Source of the DNA: Rhabdochromatium marinum
Lineage (GTDB): Bacteria > Pseudomonadota > Gammaproteobacteria > Chromatiales > Chromatiaceae
Length of the DNA: 64,000 bases
NCBI RefSeq assembly: GCF_016583795.1
Contig: NZ_NRRS01000004.1
Coordinates: 44,526 to 108,525, forward strand
Direction: 5' to 3'
In this document: positions 8,345 through 18,438 of the stretch, piece after piece
How the letters are laid out: each line of letters begins with the position of its first letter
Position numbering within the stretch: position 1 is the stretch's first letter
The notes under the pieces: model-generated
Database searches by the model: none
Seen by the model: only the letters and a program-made list of their open reading frames with translations
What the model was told of the DNA's origin: nothing
Made by a program: the position numbers and the translations under genes

Positions 8345-9016
8345 ATGTCAGAATTTTCACTGGAAACTCTTCAGAGGTTGGGGCTTGCACCCAAGTCGCC
8401 AACGAATACCGGCCCTAACAATAAGCTGGATCAGGCCGACTTTCTGATGCTGATGACCAAGCAACTCGCCCAGCAGGATCCTTTTGAGCCCACCGACAAT
8501 GGCGAAATGATCGCCCAGATGGCGGAGTTCTCCACCCTGGAAGGCATGCAGACGTTGACGGACTCCTTCGGTGTGCTTGCGCGTACTCTGAGTCAGAGTC
8601 AATCACTGCAAGCGGCCAGCCTGGTGGGCAAGGATGTGCTGGTGCCAACTGAGTTCAGTGAACTCACGGCCGGGGGGAGCATCGCTGGTGCGGTTGATCT
8701 GACCAGTTCAGCACAATCAGTCACTATCGACGTGGTCAACGCCAGTGGTGCCACGGTTCAGCAAATCGCTCTGCAGGACACATCCGCCGGACTGAACAAT
8801 TTTGCCTGGGATGGCCTACTCGCCGATGGCAATCCCGCGCCAGCCGGGGTCTATGAATTTCGTGCGTCTACAACGGGAGGCGGCGAATCCCAGGCAGCTG
8901 AAGTCTATCTCGATGCAGAGGTCGATAGCGTCACGGTCAATGAGGAAGGCCGACTGCTGATTGATGTGATTGGCCTCGGTACGCTTGAATTCGAAGATAT
9001 TCGGCGTATTGGTTGA
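8345..9016 (+). CDS. flgD: Flagellar hook capping/assembly protein FlgD
   Basis: 223 residues. The N-terminal region has LDQADFLMLMTKQLAQQDPFEPTDNGEMIAQMAEFSTLEGM, the conserved FlgD cap segment. This is followed by a small beta-rich Ig-like/tudor region (VTIDVVNASGATVQQIALQDTSAGLNNFAWDGLLADG) ending in VIGLGTLEFEDIRRIG. FlgD sits on the growing hook and promotes FlgE polymerisation. The gene follows flgC by 61 nt with GAAGGATC before the ATG. Confidence 0.95.
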   Translation: MSEFSLETLQRLGLAPKSPTNTGPNNKLDQADFLMLMTKQLAQQDPFEPTDNGEMIAQMAEFSTLEGMQTLTDSFGVLARTLSQSQSLQAASLVGKDVLVPTEFSELTAGGSIAGAVDLTSSAQSVTIDVVNASGATVQQIALQDTSAGLNNFAWDGLLADGNPAPAGVYEFRASTTGGGESQAAEVYLDAEVDSVTVNEEGRLLIDVIGLGTLEFEDIRRIG

Positions 9017-9049
9017 TTCGAGACATTACGAAACAAAAGGAGACAAACA

Positions 9050-10366
9050 ATGTCAGCATTCAATGTTGGATTGACCGGTCTAAATGCCGCCCAGACCGAT
9101 CTGAACGTCACTGGTAATAATATTGCGAATGTTGCAACCACAGGGTTCAAGCAATCGCGCGCCGAATTTGGGGATCTTTTCGCGCAATCTTTTGCCAGCT
9201 CCAGTAAAACTGCGGTGGGGCAAGGTGCAAATGTGTTGTCTGTGACACAGCTTTTTTCGCCAGGACCTATCGAACTCACTAATAATGGACTGGATCTTGC
9301 CATCAGTGGCAACGGGTTTTTCGTTTTGGATGACCCTAATGGTAGTCGAGTGTATTCGCGCGCTGGCGAATATCAAGTTGACCGTGACGGCTACATTACC
9401 AATACCAGTGGACAGAGGCTCCAGGGGTTCGACCCGCTGGATGAAACGGATTCCAATACGACATTTAGCGTTGGCTCCCCACAGGATATCCAGCTAACTA
9501 CCAGTAAAATAGAGCCAAAAGCAACCACTACCATTGATTCCATTGTAAACCTTGATGCCAATGCTGAAGTACCTCCTGGAGTTGTTGCTGGTGGTACTTT
9601 TGCTTTTCCTGATCCAACTCCTGATACGTACAATTTTTCAACACAGGTAACTACTTATGATTCTCTTGGGACGCCACGGCCAGTGACACTTTTTTTCCAA
9701 AGGACGGATGCGGGTGGTGGTGTTGCAGACCCGCTGAATTGGGATCTTTATGTTGGTATGACGGATGATGATCCTGCTAGTGCGACTTTTGGTCAAGTTG
9801 TTGATGTAGGGTCTGCTGCTCCACAAAATATAACCTTTGATGCGTTAGGACAACTTACAACAGCAGATCCCGTTATTACGATAAGCTCAATAAATGACCC
9901 TTTTTTAGATAATGGAGCAAACGGGTTTGTTGACCTTCCTGTAAACTTGGCTGGATCTACACAATATGACGGAGATAATGAGGTTTCTATAACTGCAGAT
10001 GGTTACACATCAGGGCAATTGAGCGGCATCAATGTTGATGAAACAGGCCGCGTTTTTGCCCAATTTACCAATAATCAGTCGAAAGTGTTGTCCCAGGTTG
10101 CACTTGCAAACTTCATTAATCCACAAGGTTTGGCTCAACTCGGAGACAATAACTGGCAAGAAACCTATGCATCTGGTGGTGTCTCAATCGGAGCACCAGC
10201 GACGGCCGGCTTGGGTTCTATACAGTCCAGCGCATTGGAAGGCTCAAATGTCGATCTGGCTGAACAACTGGTCAATTTGATTACCGGGCAACGGAATTAT
10301 CAAGCCAATGCCAAAACACTTGAGACTGCGAACGCGATTACTCAGACAATCCTCAATATCCGCTAG
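9050..10366 (+). CDS. flgE: Flagellar hook protein FlgE
   Basis: 438 residues. The D0/D1 ends are conserved: SAFNVGLTGLNAAQTDLNVTGNNIANVATTGFKQ at the start and SNVDLAEQLVNLITGQRNYQANAKTLETANAI at the end. The central exposed domain (about residues 130-340) is poorly conserved, and its DNA (about 9.45-10.1 kb) is clearly more AT-rich than the flanking rod genes, with different codon choice. AAAAGGAGA precedes the ATG at good spacing. FlgE forms the universal joint of the flagellum. Confidence 0.95.
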   Translation: MSAFNVGLTGLNAAQTDLNVTGNNIANVATTGFKQSRAEFGDLFAQSFASSSKTAVGQGANVLSVTQLFSPGPIELTNNGLDLAISGNGFFVLDDPNGSRVYSRAGEYQVDRDGYITNTSGQRLQGFDPLDETDSNTTFSVGSPQDIQLTTSKIEPKATTTIDSIVNLDANAEVPPGVVAGGTFAFPDPTPDTYNFSTQVTTYDSLGTPRPVTLFFQRTDAGGGVADPLNWDLYVGMTDDDPASATFGQVVDVGSAAPQNITFDALGQLTTADPVITISSINDPFLDNGANGFVDLPVNLAGSTQYDGDNEVSITADGYTSGQLSGINVDETGRVFAQFTNNQSKVLSQVALANFINPQGLAQLGDNNWQETYASGGVSIGAPATAGLGSIQSSALEGSNVDLAEQLVNLITGQRNYQANAKTLETANAITQTILNIR

Positions 10367-10413
10367 GCCGTTGGCTATCGGTTAAGCGCTGCATTAAATT
10401 CGGAGGTAGTATC

Positions 10414-11154
10414 ATGGATCGAATGCTTTATGTGGCCATGACTGGCGCTAAGCAAAGTATGTATGCACAGGCAGTCAATAACAACAATCTGGCCAATGCT
10501 AATACTAATGGCTTCCGCCAAGCCATCGCTTATGCCTATACCGAACCCATGCGGGGTCCCGTGTTCGACTCCCGTGATTATGTGCAGGTAGCCGATGAGG
10601 CAATTGACTTTACCCAGGGGGCCTTGCAGAGCACTGGTCGCGATCTGGACATTGCTATTCGTGGTAATGGATTTCTTGCGGTACAGGCCCAGGACGGCAC
10701 CGAGGCCTATACCCGCGCCGGAGATTTGCAGATCGACGCTCAAGGCATTATGCGCCTGGGCAATGGCTTACAGGTGCTTGGCGATGGTGGACCAGTTGCT
10801 ATTCCGCCGGCTGAAAGTATCACTATCGGCGCTGATGGCTCGGTGACTATTCGCCCGCTCGGCGGTGAACCCAGAGGTCTGGCTGCGATTGAGCGTCTGC
10901 GTTTGGTCAATCCCCCAACCGCTGATCTGGAGCGTGGCGAGGATGGTCTGTTCCGCTTGCGCAACGGTGGACAAGCGCCCGCTGATGCCAATGTGCGTGT
11001 GGTTTCTGGCATGCTGGAAACCAGCAATGTCAATACGGCGGCTGCACTCGCGCGCATGATGGAGCTCACTCGCCATTATGAAACCCAAGTGAAAATGATG
11101 AGCACCGCCGATAACCTTGCCCGAAACAACAACAAGCTACTCGGTATGAGTTGA
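10414..11154 (+). CDS. flgF: Flagellar rod protein FlgF
   Basis: 246 residues with the rod/hook N-terminal motif AVNNNNLANANTNGFRQ, a central LDIAIRGNGFLAVQAQDGTEAYTRAGDLQIDAQG block shared with FlgG, and the C-terminal ETSNVNTAAALARMMELTRHYETQVKMMSTADNLA motif. It forms part of the proximal rod. CGGAGG precedes the ATG. The length matches the family. It lies between flgE and flgG as usual. Confidence 0.95.
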   Translation: MDRMLYVAMTGAKQSMYAQAVNNNNLANANTNGFRQAIAYAYTEPMRGPVFDSRDYVQVADEAIDFTQGALQSTGRDLDIAIRGNGFLAVQAQDGTEAYTRAGDLQIDAQGIMRLGNGLQVLGDGGPVAIPPAESITIGADGSVTIRPLGGEPRGLAAIERLRLVNPPTADLERGEDGLFRLRNGGQAPADANVRVVSGMLETSNVNTAAALARMMELTRHYETQVKMMSTADNLARNNNKLLGMS

Positions 11155-11190
11155 TAACGGCCTGTGCCGAGCCAGCAGGAGTAAAAAACC

Positions 11191-11982
11191 ATGAATCAAG
11201 CGCTATGGGTCGCAAAAACCGGACTCGATGCTCAGCAGACACGAATGTCGGTAGTGTCGAACAATCTGGCCAATGTGAATACCACCGGCTACAAAAAAGG
11301 CCGGCCAGTGTTTGAAGATCTCCTCTACCAGACGATTCGCCAGCCCGGTGCCCAAGCGACCCAAGACGCCCAATTACCTTCCGGCCTCATGCTGGGTGTC
11401 GGAGTCCGCACCGTTTCGACCGAAAAGCTATTTCAGCAGGGCGATATGGTATTGACGGACAATTCGCTGGATGTGGCTATTGATGGGCGCGGATTTTTTC
11501 AGATCCTGCTGCCCGATGGCAATCTTGGCTATACACGAGACGGCAGCTTTCAGATCAATGCTGATGGTGAAGTAGTAATGTCGAATGGCTATCCTTTGCA
11601 GCCAGGCTTGGTAATTCCAGAGGAAACCCAGTCGATTTCAATCGGCGCGGACGGTACGGTGAGCGCGCAACTGCCAGGACAGGTTGATCCGCAACAGCTT
11701 GGGCAGATACAGCTGGCCGATTTTATCAATCCCGCTGGCCTGCAACCCATTGGTGAGAATTTGTTTCTGGAAACCGCAGCCTCTGGTGCGGCCCAGGAAT
11801 CCGCACCTGGTATCAATGGACTGGGGGAAGCACGGCAAGGCATGCTTGAAACCAGCAACGTCAATATTGCCGAGGAACTGGTCAATATGATCGAAACCCA
11901 GCGTTCCTATGAGGCTAATACCAAAGCATTGTCAACAGCTGATGCCATGATTCAGTACGCCAACAATAACCTTGGCCGTTAA
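11191..11982 (+). CDS. flgG: Flagellar distal rod protein FlgG
   Basis: 263 residues, the family's usual length. N-terminal motif: TRMSVVSNNLANVNTTGYKKGRPVFEDLLYQTIRQPGA. The GVRTVSTEKLFQQGDMVLTDNSLDVAIDGRGFF segment is diagnostic of FlgG, and the end has ETSNVNIAEELVNMIETQRSYEANTKALSTADAMIQYANN. FlgG builds the distal rod that passes through the P and L rings encoded next. AGGAGT precedes the ATG. Confidence 0.97.
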   Translation: MNQALWVAKTGLDAQQTRMSVVSNNLANVNTTGYKKGRPVFEDLLYQTIRQPGAQATQDAQLPSGLMLGVGVRTVSTEKLFQQGDMVLTDNSLDVAIDGRGFFQILLPDGNLGYTRDGSFQINADGEVVMSNGYPLQPGLVIPEETQSISIGADGTVSAQLPGQVDPQQLGQIQLADFINPAGLQPIGENLFLETAASGAAQESAPGINGLGEARQGMLETSNVNIAEELVNMIETQRSYEANTKALSTADAMIQYANNNLGR

Positions 11983-12009
11983 GGTCGGCTCAATGCAGGA
12001 GTAGCGGCA

Positions 12010-12696
12010 ATGCCACCCATCCACAAATTCACCATCACTTTTGCGGTGATTCTGGTGATCGGTTGCGATTCCATGCCGCCAAAACGCGGAGATAATCCAG
12101 ATTTCATTGCCGCATCCGCGCCTGCCCCCCTGCCGCAGCGGTTCAATAATGGGGCCATTTTTCAGCCCGCGCAAAGCCGTGGCCTGTTTGAGGACTATAA
12201 GGCCCGTCAGGTGGGTGATCTGCTGAATGTGCAATTGGTTGAAAACACCAATGCCAGCAAATCAGCCAAGACCTCAGTGACTAAAGATTCCACGGTTGGG
12301 GTTGATTTTTCTCAGCTGGATGTCATGGGACATCAGGTGGAGCCCTCCAACAATCTGTTGGGCGTCGGGGCCGTTTCCGGCCAGGAATTTGAAGGCGAGG
12401 GCGACTCGGAGCAAAGCAACAGCCTGAGTGGTCAAATTACCGTGACGGTGGCCGAGGTGCTGCCCAATGGTAACCTGGTGGTGCAGGGTGAAAAATGGCT
12501 TGGCCTGAACCAAGGCAAGGAATATGTCCGTCTGCGCGGGATTGTGCGACCCATTGATATCTCAGCCAACAACACCGTGCTCTCGACTCAGGTGGGTGAT
12601 GTGCAGATTTACTATGGCGGCACCGGTGCTGTAGCAGACAGTAACATCATGGGCTGGGCTATGCGCTTCTTTGTCAGTGCGCTCATGCCCTTCTGA
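12010..12696 (+). CDS. flgH: Flagellar L-ring lipoprotein FlgH
   Basis: 228 residues. A short hydrophobic signal (FTITFAVILVIGC) ends in a lipobox with Cys at about residue 19, so it is an outer-membrane lipoprotein. The mature part has the FlgH core QSRGLFEDYKARQVGDLLNVQLVENTNASKSAKTSV and the closing GNLVVQGEKWLGLNQGKEYVRLRGIVRPIDIS and GWAMRFF segments. FlgH forms the outer-membrane bushing around the rod. AGGAGT precedes the ATG. Confidence 0.95.
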   Translation: MPPIHKFTITFAVILVIGCDSMPPKRGDNPDFIAASAPAPLPQRFNNGAIFQPAQSRGLFEDYKARQVGDLLNVQLVENTNASKSAKTSVTKDSTVGVDFSQLDVMGHQVEPSNNLLGVGAVSGQEFEGEGDSEQSNSLSGQITVTVAEVLPNGNLVVQGEKWLGLNQGKEYVRLRGIVRPIDISANNTVLSTQVGDVQIYYGGTGAVADSNIMGWAMRFFVSALMPF

Positions 12697-12726
12697 TGAC
12701 CTTCTGACAGTTCAACGGGATCGATC

Positions 12727-13893
12727 ATGAAGCATTGCCGCACCCCCACTCGCATCACGACTCTCGCCGCCTGGCTGGTGGCCGTTATTGGCCTCCTGGT
12801 CAGCCTGCCACTCTATTCCGGTAATATCTTCTCCAAGGCCGCTCCAGGGCAGGAGCGCATCAAAGACATCGCTGCCTTTGCCGGTGTGCGCGACAATCAG
12901 CTGGTCGGCTATGGTCTGGTGGTTGGTCTTGACGGTTCGGGTGACCGTACCACTCAAACACCTTTTACGGTGCAAAGCCTGAAAAACATGCTTGGACAGC
13001 TTGGGGTGACCCTGCCGCAGGGGGTTAACCCACAGCTGAAGAATGTAGCGGCAGTGATGGTCACAGCGGATCTGATTCCCTTTGCCAAAGCCGGTCAGCG
13101 TTTTGATGTAACTATCTCCTCACTGGGTAATGCTCAGGATTTGCGTGGTGGCACCCTGGTGATGACGCCCCTGCGCGGTGCCGATGGACAAGTGTATGCT
13201 GTAGCCCAGGGTAATCTGGTGGTTGGCGGTTTTGGTGTCGGCGGCGATGATGGCAGCAGCGTGACCCAGGGTGTGCCAACGGTTGGGCGCATTCCGCGCG
13301 GGGCGACGGTCGAACGCGAGGTGCCAAGTGCCTTTGCACAGGGCGGTTCTCTGGTGCTGAATTTGCATCGCCCGGATTTTTCCACCGCCAATCGTATGAT
13401 GAATGTGATCAACGATACCTTTGGTGGTCAGGTCGCGCGAGCCATTGACGGGGCTTCAGTCAGGGTGCGCGCACCCACCAGCCCGAGTGATCGAGTCGCC
13501 TTTGTCTCGGTGCTGGAGAATCTCCCCGTAGAGCCGGGTACGCCACCGGCCAGGGTGGTGATTAACGCCCGTACCGGCACCGTTGTGATTGGCGCCAACG
13601 TGCGGGTGTTGCCGGCCGCCGTCTCGCACGGCAATCTCACGGTCACGATTACTGAGGATCCGCAGGTCAACCAGCCCGGAGCTTTTGCCGGGGGACAGAC
13701 CGTGGTGACACCGCAGACCAATATCGGCGTCACTCAGGAGGACAATCCCATGTTCCTGTTCAATCCCGGCACCTCGCTGAATGAAATCGTTCGTGCTGTG
13801 AACCAAGTCGGTGCACCGCCCAGCGATCTGATCTCCATCCTCCAGGCGCTGCGCGAGGTCGGCGCGCTGCGTGCCGAACTGGTTGTGATCTAA
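12727..13893 (+). CDS. flgI: Flagellar P-ring protein FlgI
   Basis: 388 residues with an N-terminal Sec signal ([22 protein letters not shown]). The mature protein begins with the hallmark [33 protein letters not shown], followed by [30 protein letters not shown] and a [37 protein letters not shown] end. It forms the peptidoglycan-level P ring with help from FlgA. The spacing to flgJ is 14 nt. Confidence 0.97.
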   Translation: MKHCRTPTRITTLAAWLVAVIGLLVSLPLYSGNIFSKAAPGQERIKDIAAFAGVRDNQLVGYGLVVGLDGSGDRTTQTPFTVQSLKNMLGQLGVTLPQGVNPQLKNVAAVMVTADLIPFAKAGQRFDVTISSLGNAQDLRGGTLVMTPLRGADGQVYAVAQGNLVVGGFGVGGDDGSSVTQGVPTVGRIPRGATVEREVPSAFAQGGSLVLNLHRPDFSTANRMMNVINDTFGGQVARAIDGASVRVRAPTSPSDRVAFVSVLENLPVEPGTPPARVVINARTGTVVIGANVRVLPAAVSHGNLTVTITEDPQVNQPGAFAGGQTVVTPQTNIGVTQEDNPMFLFNPGTSLNEIVRAVNQVGAPPSDLISILQALREVGALRAELVVI

Positions 13894-13907
13894 TTCAGGA
13901 ACCCGTC

Positions 13908-14915
13908 ATGCGCGAATTAAATTCAGGCGTCTCGGCACTGGCGGCACAACGGGCCTCCAGCGCGATGGCGGCCGATCCCGCTGGTCTGCAAGATTTGCGT
14001 CGTCAGGCCCAGGCGGGTGACAGCAAGGGACAGGAGGCCACCGCGCGTGCTTTTGAGGCACTGCTGGTCGGGCAAATGCTCAAGCAAATGCGTGCCACCT
14101 CTTTTGGCGACGGGCTGCTCGACTCCTCCCAAAGCAAACTCTATCGAGACCTCCACGATCAGGAAATTGCCCGCGCGGTCAGCGAGGGGCCAGGGCTGGG
14201 TTTTCGCCAGCTTATCATGCAACAACTTGGGCGCCGCAGTGCCAACCCGGCGCAGGCCGCCGATCCATCCGAGTTGCTGATGCCGCAGCGTAATCCCCAT
14301 CTGCACCCGATGCGTCTGCTCCAGCCAGCGGAGAATGATGCAGCAGGCGCTGTTGCAGCCCCACCCTTTAACACTGATCACTGGCCTCCGGCCTCGCCGG
14401 AAGACTTTCTGCGCCAGCTCCGGCCCCAGGCCAAAGCAGCGGCCGCCAAGCTCGGGTTCGATCCCAATGTGTTGCTCGCGCAAAGCGCGCTGGAGACCGG
14501 CTGGGGACGCCGCATGCCGCGTCACGCCGATGGGCGCAGCAGTTTCAATCTGTTTGGCATCAAAGCTCACGGTGGTTGGAGTGGTGAGCAGGTTAAGGTT
14601 GGAACCCTCGAATTCCGCAATGGTGTGGCACAGCGCGAGCAGGCACGCTTCCGTGCCTACCCGAGTCCGGCTGAATCTTTTGTGGACTATGTTGACTTCC
14701 TGCATCGCAACCCGCGTTACCGAGACGCCCTGGCCAGCCCCAACAGCCGCGAGTTCGTACGCGGCTTGCAGCGTGCCGGCTATGCAACCGACCCGAACTA
14801 TGCCAACAAAATCCTCGCCATCCATGACCGACTGAACGCCATGATGGCTCGAGGCTCAATTCCAAATGCAGCTCAAGAAATGGCGTCTGCAACCGTTACA
14901 TCCAAAAGTAGCTAA
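13908..14915 (+). CDS. flgJ: FlgJ rod-capping protein with peptidoglycan hydrolase domain
   Basis: 335 residues, bifunctional as in other gammaproteobacteria. The N-terminal rod-binding domain (about 35-110) has FEALLVGQMLKQMRATSFGDGLLDSSQSKLYRDLHDQEIARA. The C-terminal glucosaminidase domain (about 160-310) has LLAQSALETGWGRRMP, with the catalytic Glu, and NLFGIKAHGGWSG. It caps the growing rod and opens the peptidoglycan in the periplasm. AGGAACCC precedes the ATG. Confidence 0.95.
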   Translation: MRELNSGVSALAAQRASSAMAADPAGLQDLRRQAQAGDSKGQEATARAFEALLVGQMLKQMRATSFGDGLLDSSQSKLYRDLHDQEIARAVSEGPGLGFRQLIMQQLGRRSANPAQAADPSELLMPQRNPHLHPMRLLQPAENDAAGAVAAPPFNTDHWPPASPEDFLRQLRPQAKAAAAKLGFDPNVLLAQSALETGWGRRMPRHADGRSSFNLFGIKAHGGWSGEQVKVGTLEFRNGVAQREQARFRAYPSPAESFVDYVDFLHRNPRYRDALASPNSREFVRGLQRAGYATDPNYANKILAIHDRLNAMMARGSIPNAAQEMASATVTSKSS

Positions 14916-14934
14916 TGCATAAGCGAGTACAAAT

Positions 14935-17103
14935 ATGAGCATCATAAATACAGGCGTTTCTGGCCTGCTGGCATTTCAGCGTGCGCTCGCAACCACCTCG
15001 CATAATATCGTCAACGCCGACAAAGACGGTTATAGTCGTCAACGAGTCGAGATAGGAACGAATACACCTCAGTTTTTAAGTGGGAATTTTCTTGGGCAAG
15101 GTGCACATGTTTCTGATATTCGCCGCATTCAGGATGAATTTGTAGACGCTCAGCTTCGAGAGTACACATCAATCGCCAGCAATGATGAGGTGCGTGCGCA
15201 ATATGCTGAGCGTATCGATCGTCTGCTTGGTGATGCTAATACTGGTTTGGCGCCTGCGCTTGGAGCCTTCTTTAATGCCGCAAATGACGTTGCCAGCGAC
15301 CCGAGCTCAATAGTTCCGCGTCAGGTTTTTCTCTCCGAGTCTGAATCCATGGTTGGCCGCTTCAATGAGCTGAACCAACGCATCAACGATCAGCGTGAGC
15401 TCGTCAACGATCAAATCAAAGTCACCGTAGACGAAATTAATTCACTGAGTGAGAGTTTGGCTGATGTCAATCAGCGGATTGTCGCGGCTTATGGCTTAAG
15501 TGACGGCGGTGTCGGTGGCGAGCCCAACGACTTACTTGATGAACGTGGAGACCTACTCAAGCAACTCGCGGAAAAGGTAGATATAAACATTGTCGAGCAG
15601 AATGATCGTTCGGTCAGCGTTTTTGTTGGAAATGGGCAGCCATTGGTGATGGGGGCTTCCTCTAACACGCTAGTCGCGGAGTCATTCGGAGGTGACCCTC
15701 GAAACTGGGACATTGGCTTCTCCAACGGGGTAAGCAATAACCCAGTCGATATTACGCACCTCATAAGCGGCGGCGAGCTTGGCGGCCTCCTAACCAGCCG
15801 CAGCGAGATTTTGGACAAAGCCCAAAATGGTATTGGTCAATTAGCTTTGGCCATGAGTGGCATGGTGAACTATCAGAACCGCTTGGGCCTAGATTTAGAC
15901 GGCACTCCCGGTGAAGATCTTTTTACATTTCCACAGACCATGTTTGTTGGTGCTGACAAATCAAATACATCAACGGTTGATCCAGCTGTAGAGTATTTGC
16001 CAGATGTGTTTAGCTTAACAGCCAGTGATTACAGGTTGAGTCACAATGGTACAGATTTTAGTTTAACTCGACTTCAGGACAATAAGGTCTTCAAGCAGAG
16101 TGACCCTGATGCGTTTGATTCTACAGCAAATGCATTCGTAGTTGATGGTATTAAAGTCGATGTCACTGGAATGGCGCCTGCTTCAGGCGACAACTGGCTC
16201 ATACAGCCAACACGATTTGCCGCCGGTAATTTGGATACCCTGATAACTGACCCCTCGAAAGTGGCTGTCGCTTCTGGTGCGCTGGCCGGGCCGAATAATG
16301 AAGGCGATGCTCTGATGCTGTCAGTTTCGGCGATTAATGACGCTGATACCAATTATCAGGTGCCTGCGGGGGTTGTCTACGACAAGGCAAGTGGAGATTT
16401 TATTGCGGTCAGCCCAACCTACGATAATGTTACTGGTGACGCTACAATCGAGTCATTCAAAGTTACTGATCCTAGTTTGATCGTTTCTGGCATGAATGTT
16501 CCCGTGACGTATAACGCAGCTGACAATACACTGAACGGTGTACCGCTTGATGCTAGTGGTACTACAACCATTACTGGCAATGGGTGGGAGATGGTTGTTA
16601 GCGGTACCCCAAATAATGGGGATAATTTTGCAGTGACATCTGCTGTAGCGGGAACCTATGTTGATCCCGACGATCCCGGCCTTGAACATGGAACAACCGA
16701 TGTTACTCATAACGGTTGGGAGCTGAAACTCTACAACGAACCCGCAGATGACGACTTCTTCAGCGTCGATATGAGCAAGGATCGACCTGGTGATAATCGC
16801 AACATGCTGGCGATGGCTGACTTGTCTGAAGGTCGCTTTGTCGAAAATTCTGCAACTTTTGCTGACAGCTATAACCAAACCCTTGGTGAAATTGGTACTC
16901 GAACGCGCCAGGCGCAGGTTGCACGTGACTCAAGTGTGACGTTGCGTAATAACGTTCAAACACAACGAGACTCCATTTCGGGTGTTAATCTAGACGAAGA
17001 GGCCGCTAGTTTACTTAAATACCAACAGGCATATCAGGCAGCGGCCCAGGCGATTTCTGTCGGTAACTCGACTTTCGATTCTCTGTTCGCCCTCTTCAGA
17101 TAG
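14935..17103 (+). CDS. flgK: Flagellar hook-filament junction protein FlgK (HAP1)
   Basis: 722 residues, longer than typical FlgK (about 550-680). The conserved ends are INTGVSGLLAFQRALATTSHNIVNADKDGYSRQRVE and GVNLDEEAASLLKYQQAYQAAAQAISVGNSTFDSLFALF. The large middle (about residues 320-640) is variable and Asp/Thr/Asn-rich, and its DNA (about 15.9-16.8 kb) is AT-rich compared with the flanks. FlgK joins hook and filament and is a client of FlgN. It follows flgJ by 19 nt without a clear own promoter. Confidence 0.94.
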   Translation: MSIINTGVSGLLAFQRALATTSHNIVNADKDGYSRQRVEIGTNTPQFLSGNFLGQGAHVSDIRRIQDEFVDAQLREYTSIASNDEVRAQYAERIDRLLGDANTGLAPALGAFFNAANDVASDPSSIVPRQVFLSESESMVGRFNELNQRINDQRELVNDQIKVTVDEINSLSESLADVNQRIVAAYGLSDGGVGGEPNDLLDERGDLLKQLAEKVDINIVEQNDRSVSVFVGNGQPLVMGASSNTLVAESFGGDPRNWDIGFSNGVSNNPVDITHLISGGELGGLLTSRSEILDKAQNGIGQLALAMSGMVNYQNRLGLDLDGTPGEDLFTFPQTMFVGADKSNTSTVDPAVEYLPDVFSLTASDYRLSHNGTDFSLTRLQDNKVFKQSDPDAFDSTANAFVVDGIKVDVTGMAPASGDNWLIQPTRFAAGNLDTLITDPSKVAVASGALAGPNNEGDALMLSVSAINDADTNYQVPAGVVYDKASGDFIAVSPTYDNVTGDATIESFKVTDPSLIVSGMNVPVTYNAADNTLNGVPLDASGTTTITGNGWEMVVSGTPNNGDNFAVTSAVAGTYVDPDDPGLEHGTTDVTHNGWELKLYNEPADDDFFSVDMSKDRPGDNRNMLAMADLSEGRFVENSATFADSYNQTLGEIGTRTRQAQVARDSSVTLRNNVQTQRDSISGVNLDEEAASLLKYQQAYQAAAQAISVGNSTFDSLFALFR

Positions 17104-17158
17104 CCTAAGTGCGGCGGCTTTAGGTTAACCATAAGAATAGGGATGAGAGGAAGTTAAA

Positions 17159-18403
17159 ATGCGTATTTCGACTCAAGAGATGTTCCGTTCCGGTGTCGAT
17201 GCCATGCAACGAGCCCAGTCGGAGCAGAATCGCGCTGGTTTGCAGCTTTCGACCGGCAAGCGCATCCTGACACCATCAGACGATCCAGCAGCTACAACCC
17301 AAGCTGCTCAGCATCGCGACATTATACGCTCCATCAACCAATACCAGCGTAATATGGATCTGGCCCAGCCACGGTTGCAGCAGGAAGAATCGGCCCTTGC
17401 TGGCATAACTGATCAACTTCAGCGTGTGCGTGAACTGCTGATTTACGGCGCCAATGATACCCAGAGCACCGAAACTCGCGAGTTCATGGCTAAAGAGATT
17501 CGTGAGATGCGCGACTCCCTGTTTGATATTGCGAACACCAAGGATCCGAACAATGAGTATCTGTTTGGCGGCACCAAGTCACTCGACACGCCTTTTCAGA
17601 TTGACAGCAATGGCGTGGTAAATTACGTCGGTGCCGTCGGCGAGGGCTCAGTGCGAGAAGTGGCCATTACACCGATTAGCACAATCGCTATTGGAAACAG
17701 TGGCGCTGATGTTTTTATGGATATTCCCGAAAATGACGGGCGAGTATCGGCTGATGTCACGCGAGCAGGGGCGCCGCCGCGTGGCTCTCTGGTGATAGAG
17801 AAGACCGAAGTAAGTGACTTGGGTGTTTTGCTGCTTGGCACCAATGCAACGGATGAGTTCGAGATCAGTTTCGACAACTCCTCCGGAACATTGCAATATA
17901 GAGTGGATAACATCACTCAGGGAACGAATGAGACGCCTTTGACTGACTATTCTGCTGGCAGCCCAGTTGAATTTGCCGGTCGCAGCGTGCTGCTGAGTGG
18001 TACGCCAAATATCGGCGATACCGTCACCTCTCGTCCGGCCCAGAATGTTTCGCTGTTCCAAACGCTCGATGCGATTGCCACCGCTTTCGAGACCCCGGTT
18101 GGCGGCTCAAGCAGCCGGGCTGATCTGACCAATGCTGTTAATCGCGGTATTGCAGATATTGATGCCAGCATGGATCATTTCAGCACGGTGCGCGCAACGA
18201 TCGGCACCCGCTTGCAGTCGATTGAGAAACAGACCAACCTAAACGAAAACCATAAGCTGGATTTGCGCGAAACCCTCTCGGAGCTTGAGGATCTCGATTA
18301 CGCTGAGGCCATTAGCCGCTACACACTTCGCGAGGTGGCACTGCAAGCGGCACAGCAGACCTATGTGCAGACCAACAGGTTGTCGCTGTTTAATTTCCTC
18401 TGA
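17159..18403 (+). CDS. flgL: Flagellar hook-filament junction protein FlgL (HAP3)
   Basis: 414 residues with the flagellin-like N-terminus MRISTQEMFRSGVDAMQRAQSEQNRAGLQLSTGKRILTPSDDPAATTQAAQ and the C-terminal ETLSELEDLDYAEAISRYTLREVALQAAQQTYVQTNRLSLFNFL. Both form the D0/D1 helices. FlgL is the adaptor on which the filament grows. AGAGGAAG precedes the ATG. It is the last gene of the flagellar run; no flagellin gene follows. Confidence 0.95.
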   Translation: MRISTQEMFRSGVDAMQRAQSEQNRAGLQLSTGKRILTPSDDPAATTQAAQHRDIIRSINQYQRNMDLAQPRLQQEESALAGITDQLQRVRELLIYGANDTQSTETREFMAKEIREMRDSLFDIANTKDPNNEYLFGGTKSLDTPFQIDSNGVVNYVGAVGEGSVREVAITPISTIAIGNSGADVFMDIPENDGRVSADVTRAGAPPRGSLVIEKTEVSDLGVLLLGTNATDEFEISFDNSSGTLQYRVDNITQGTNETPLTDYSAGSPVEFAGRSVLLSGTPNIGDTVTSRPAQNVSLFQTLDAIATAFETPVGGSSSRADLTNAVNRGIADIDASMDHFSTVRATIGTRLQSIEKQTNLNENHKLDLRETLSELEDLDYAEAISRYTLREVALQAAQQTYVQTNRLSLFNFL

Positions 18404-18438
18404 TGCTGTGCTGTAGTCTCACAGTCACAGTTTCAGCC

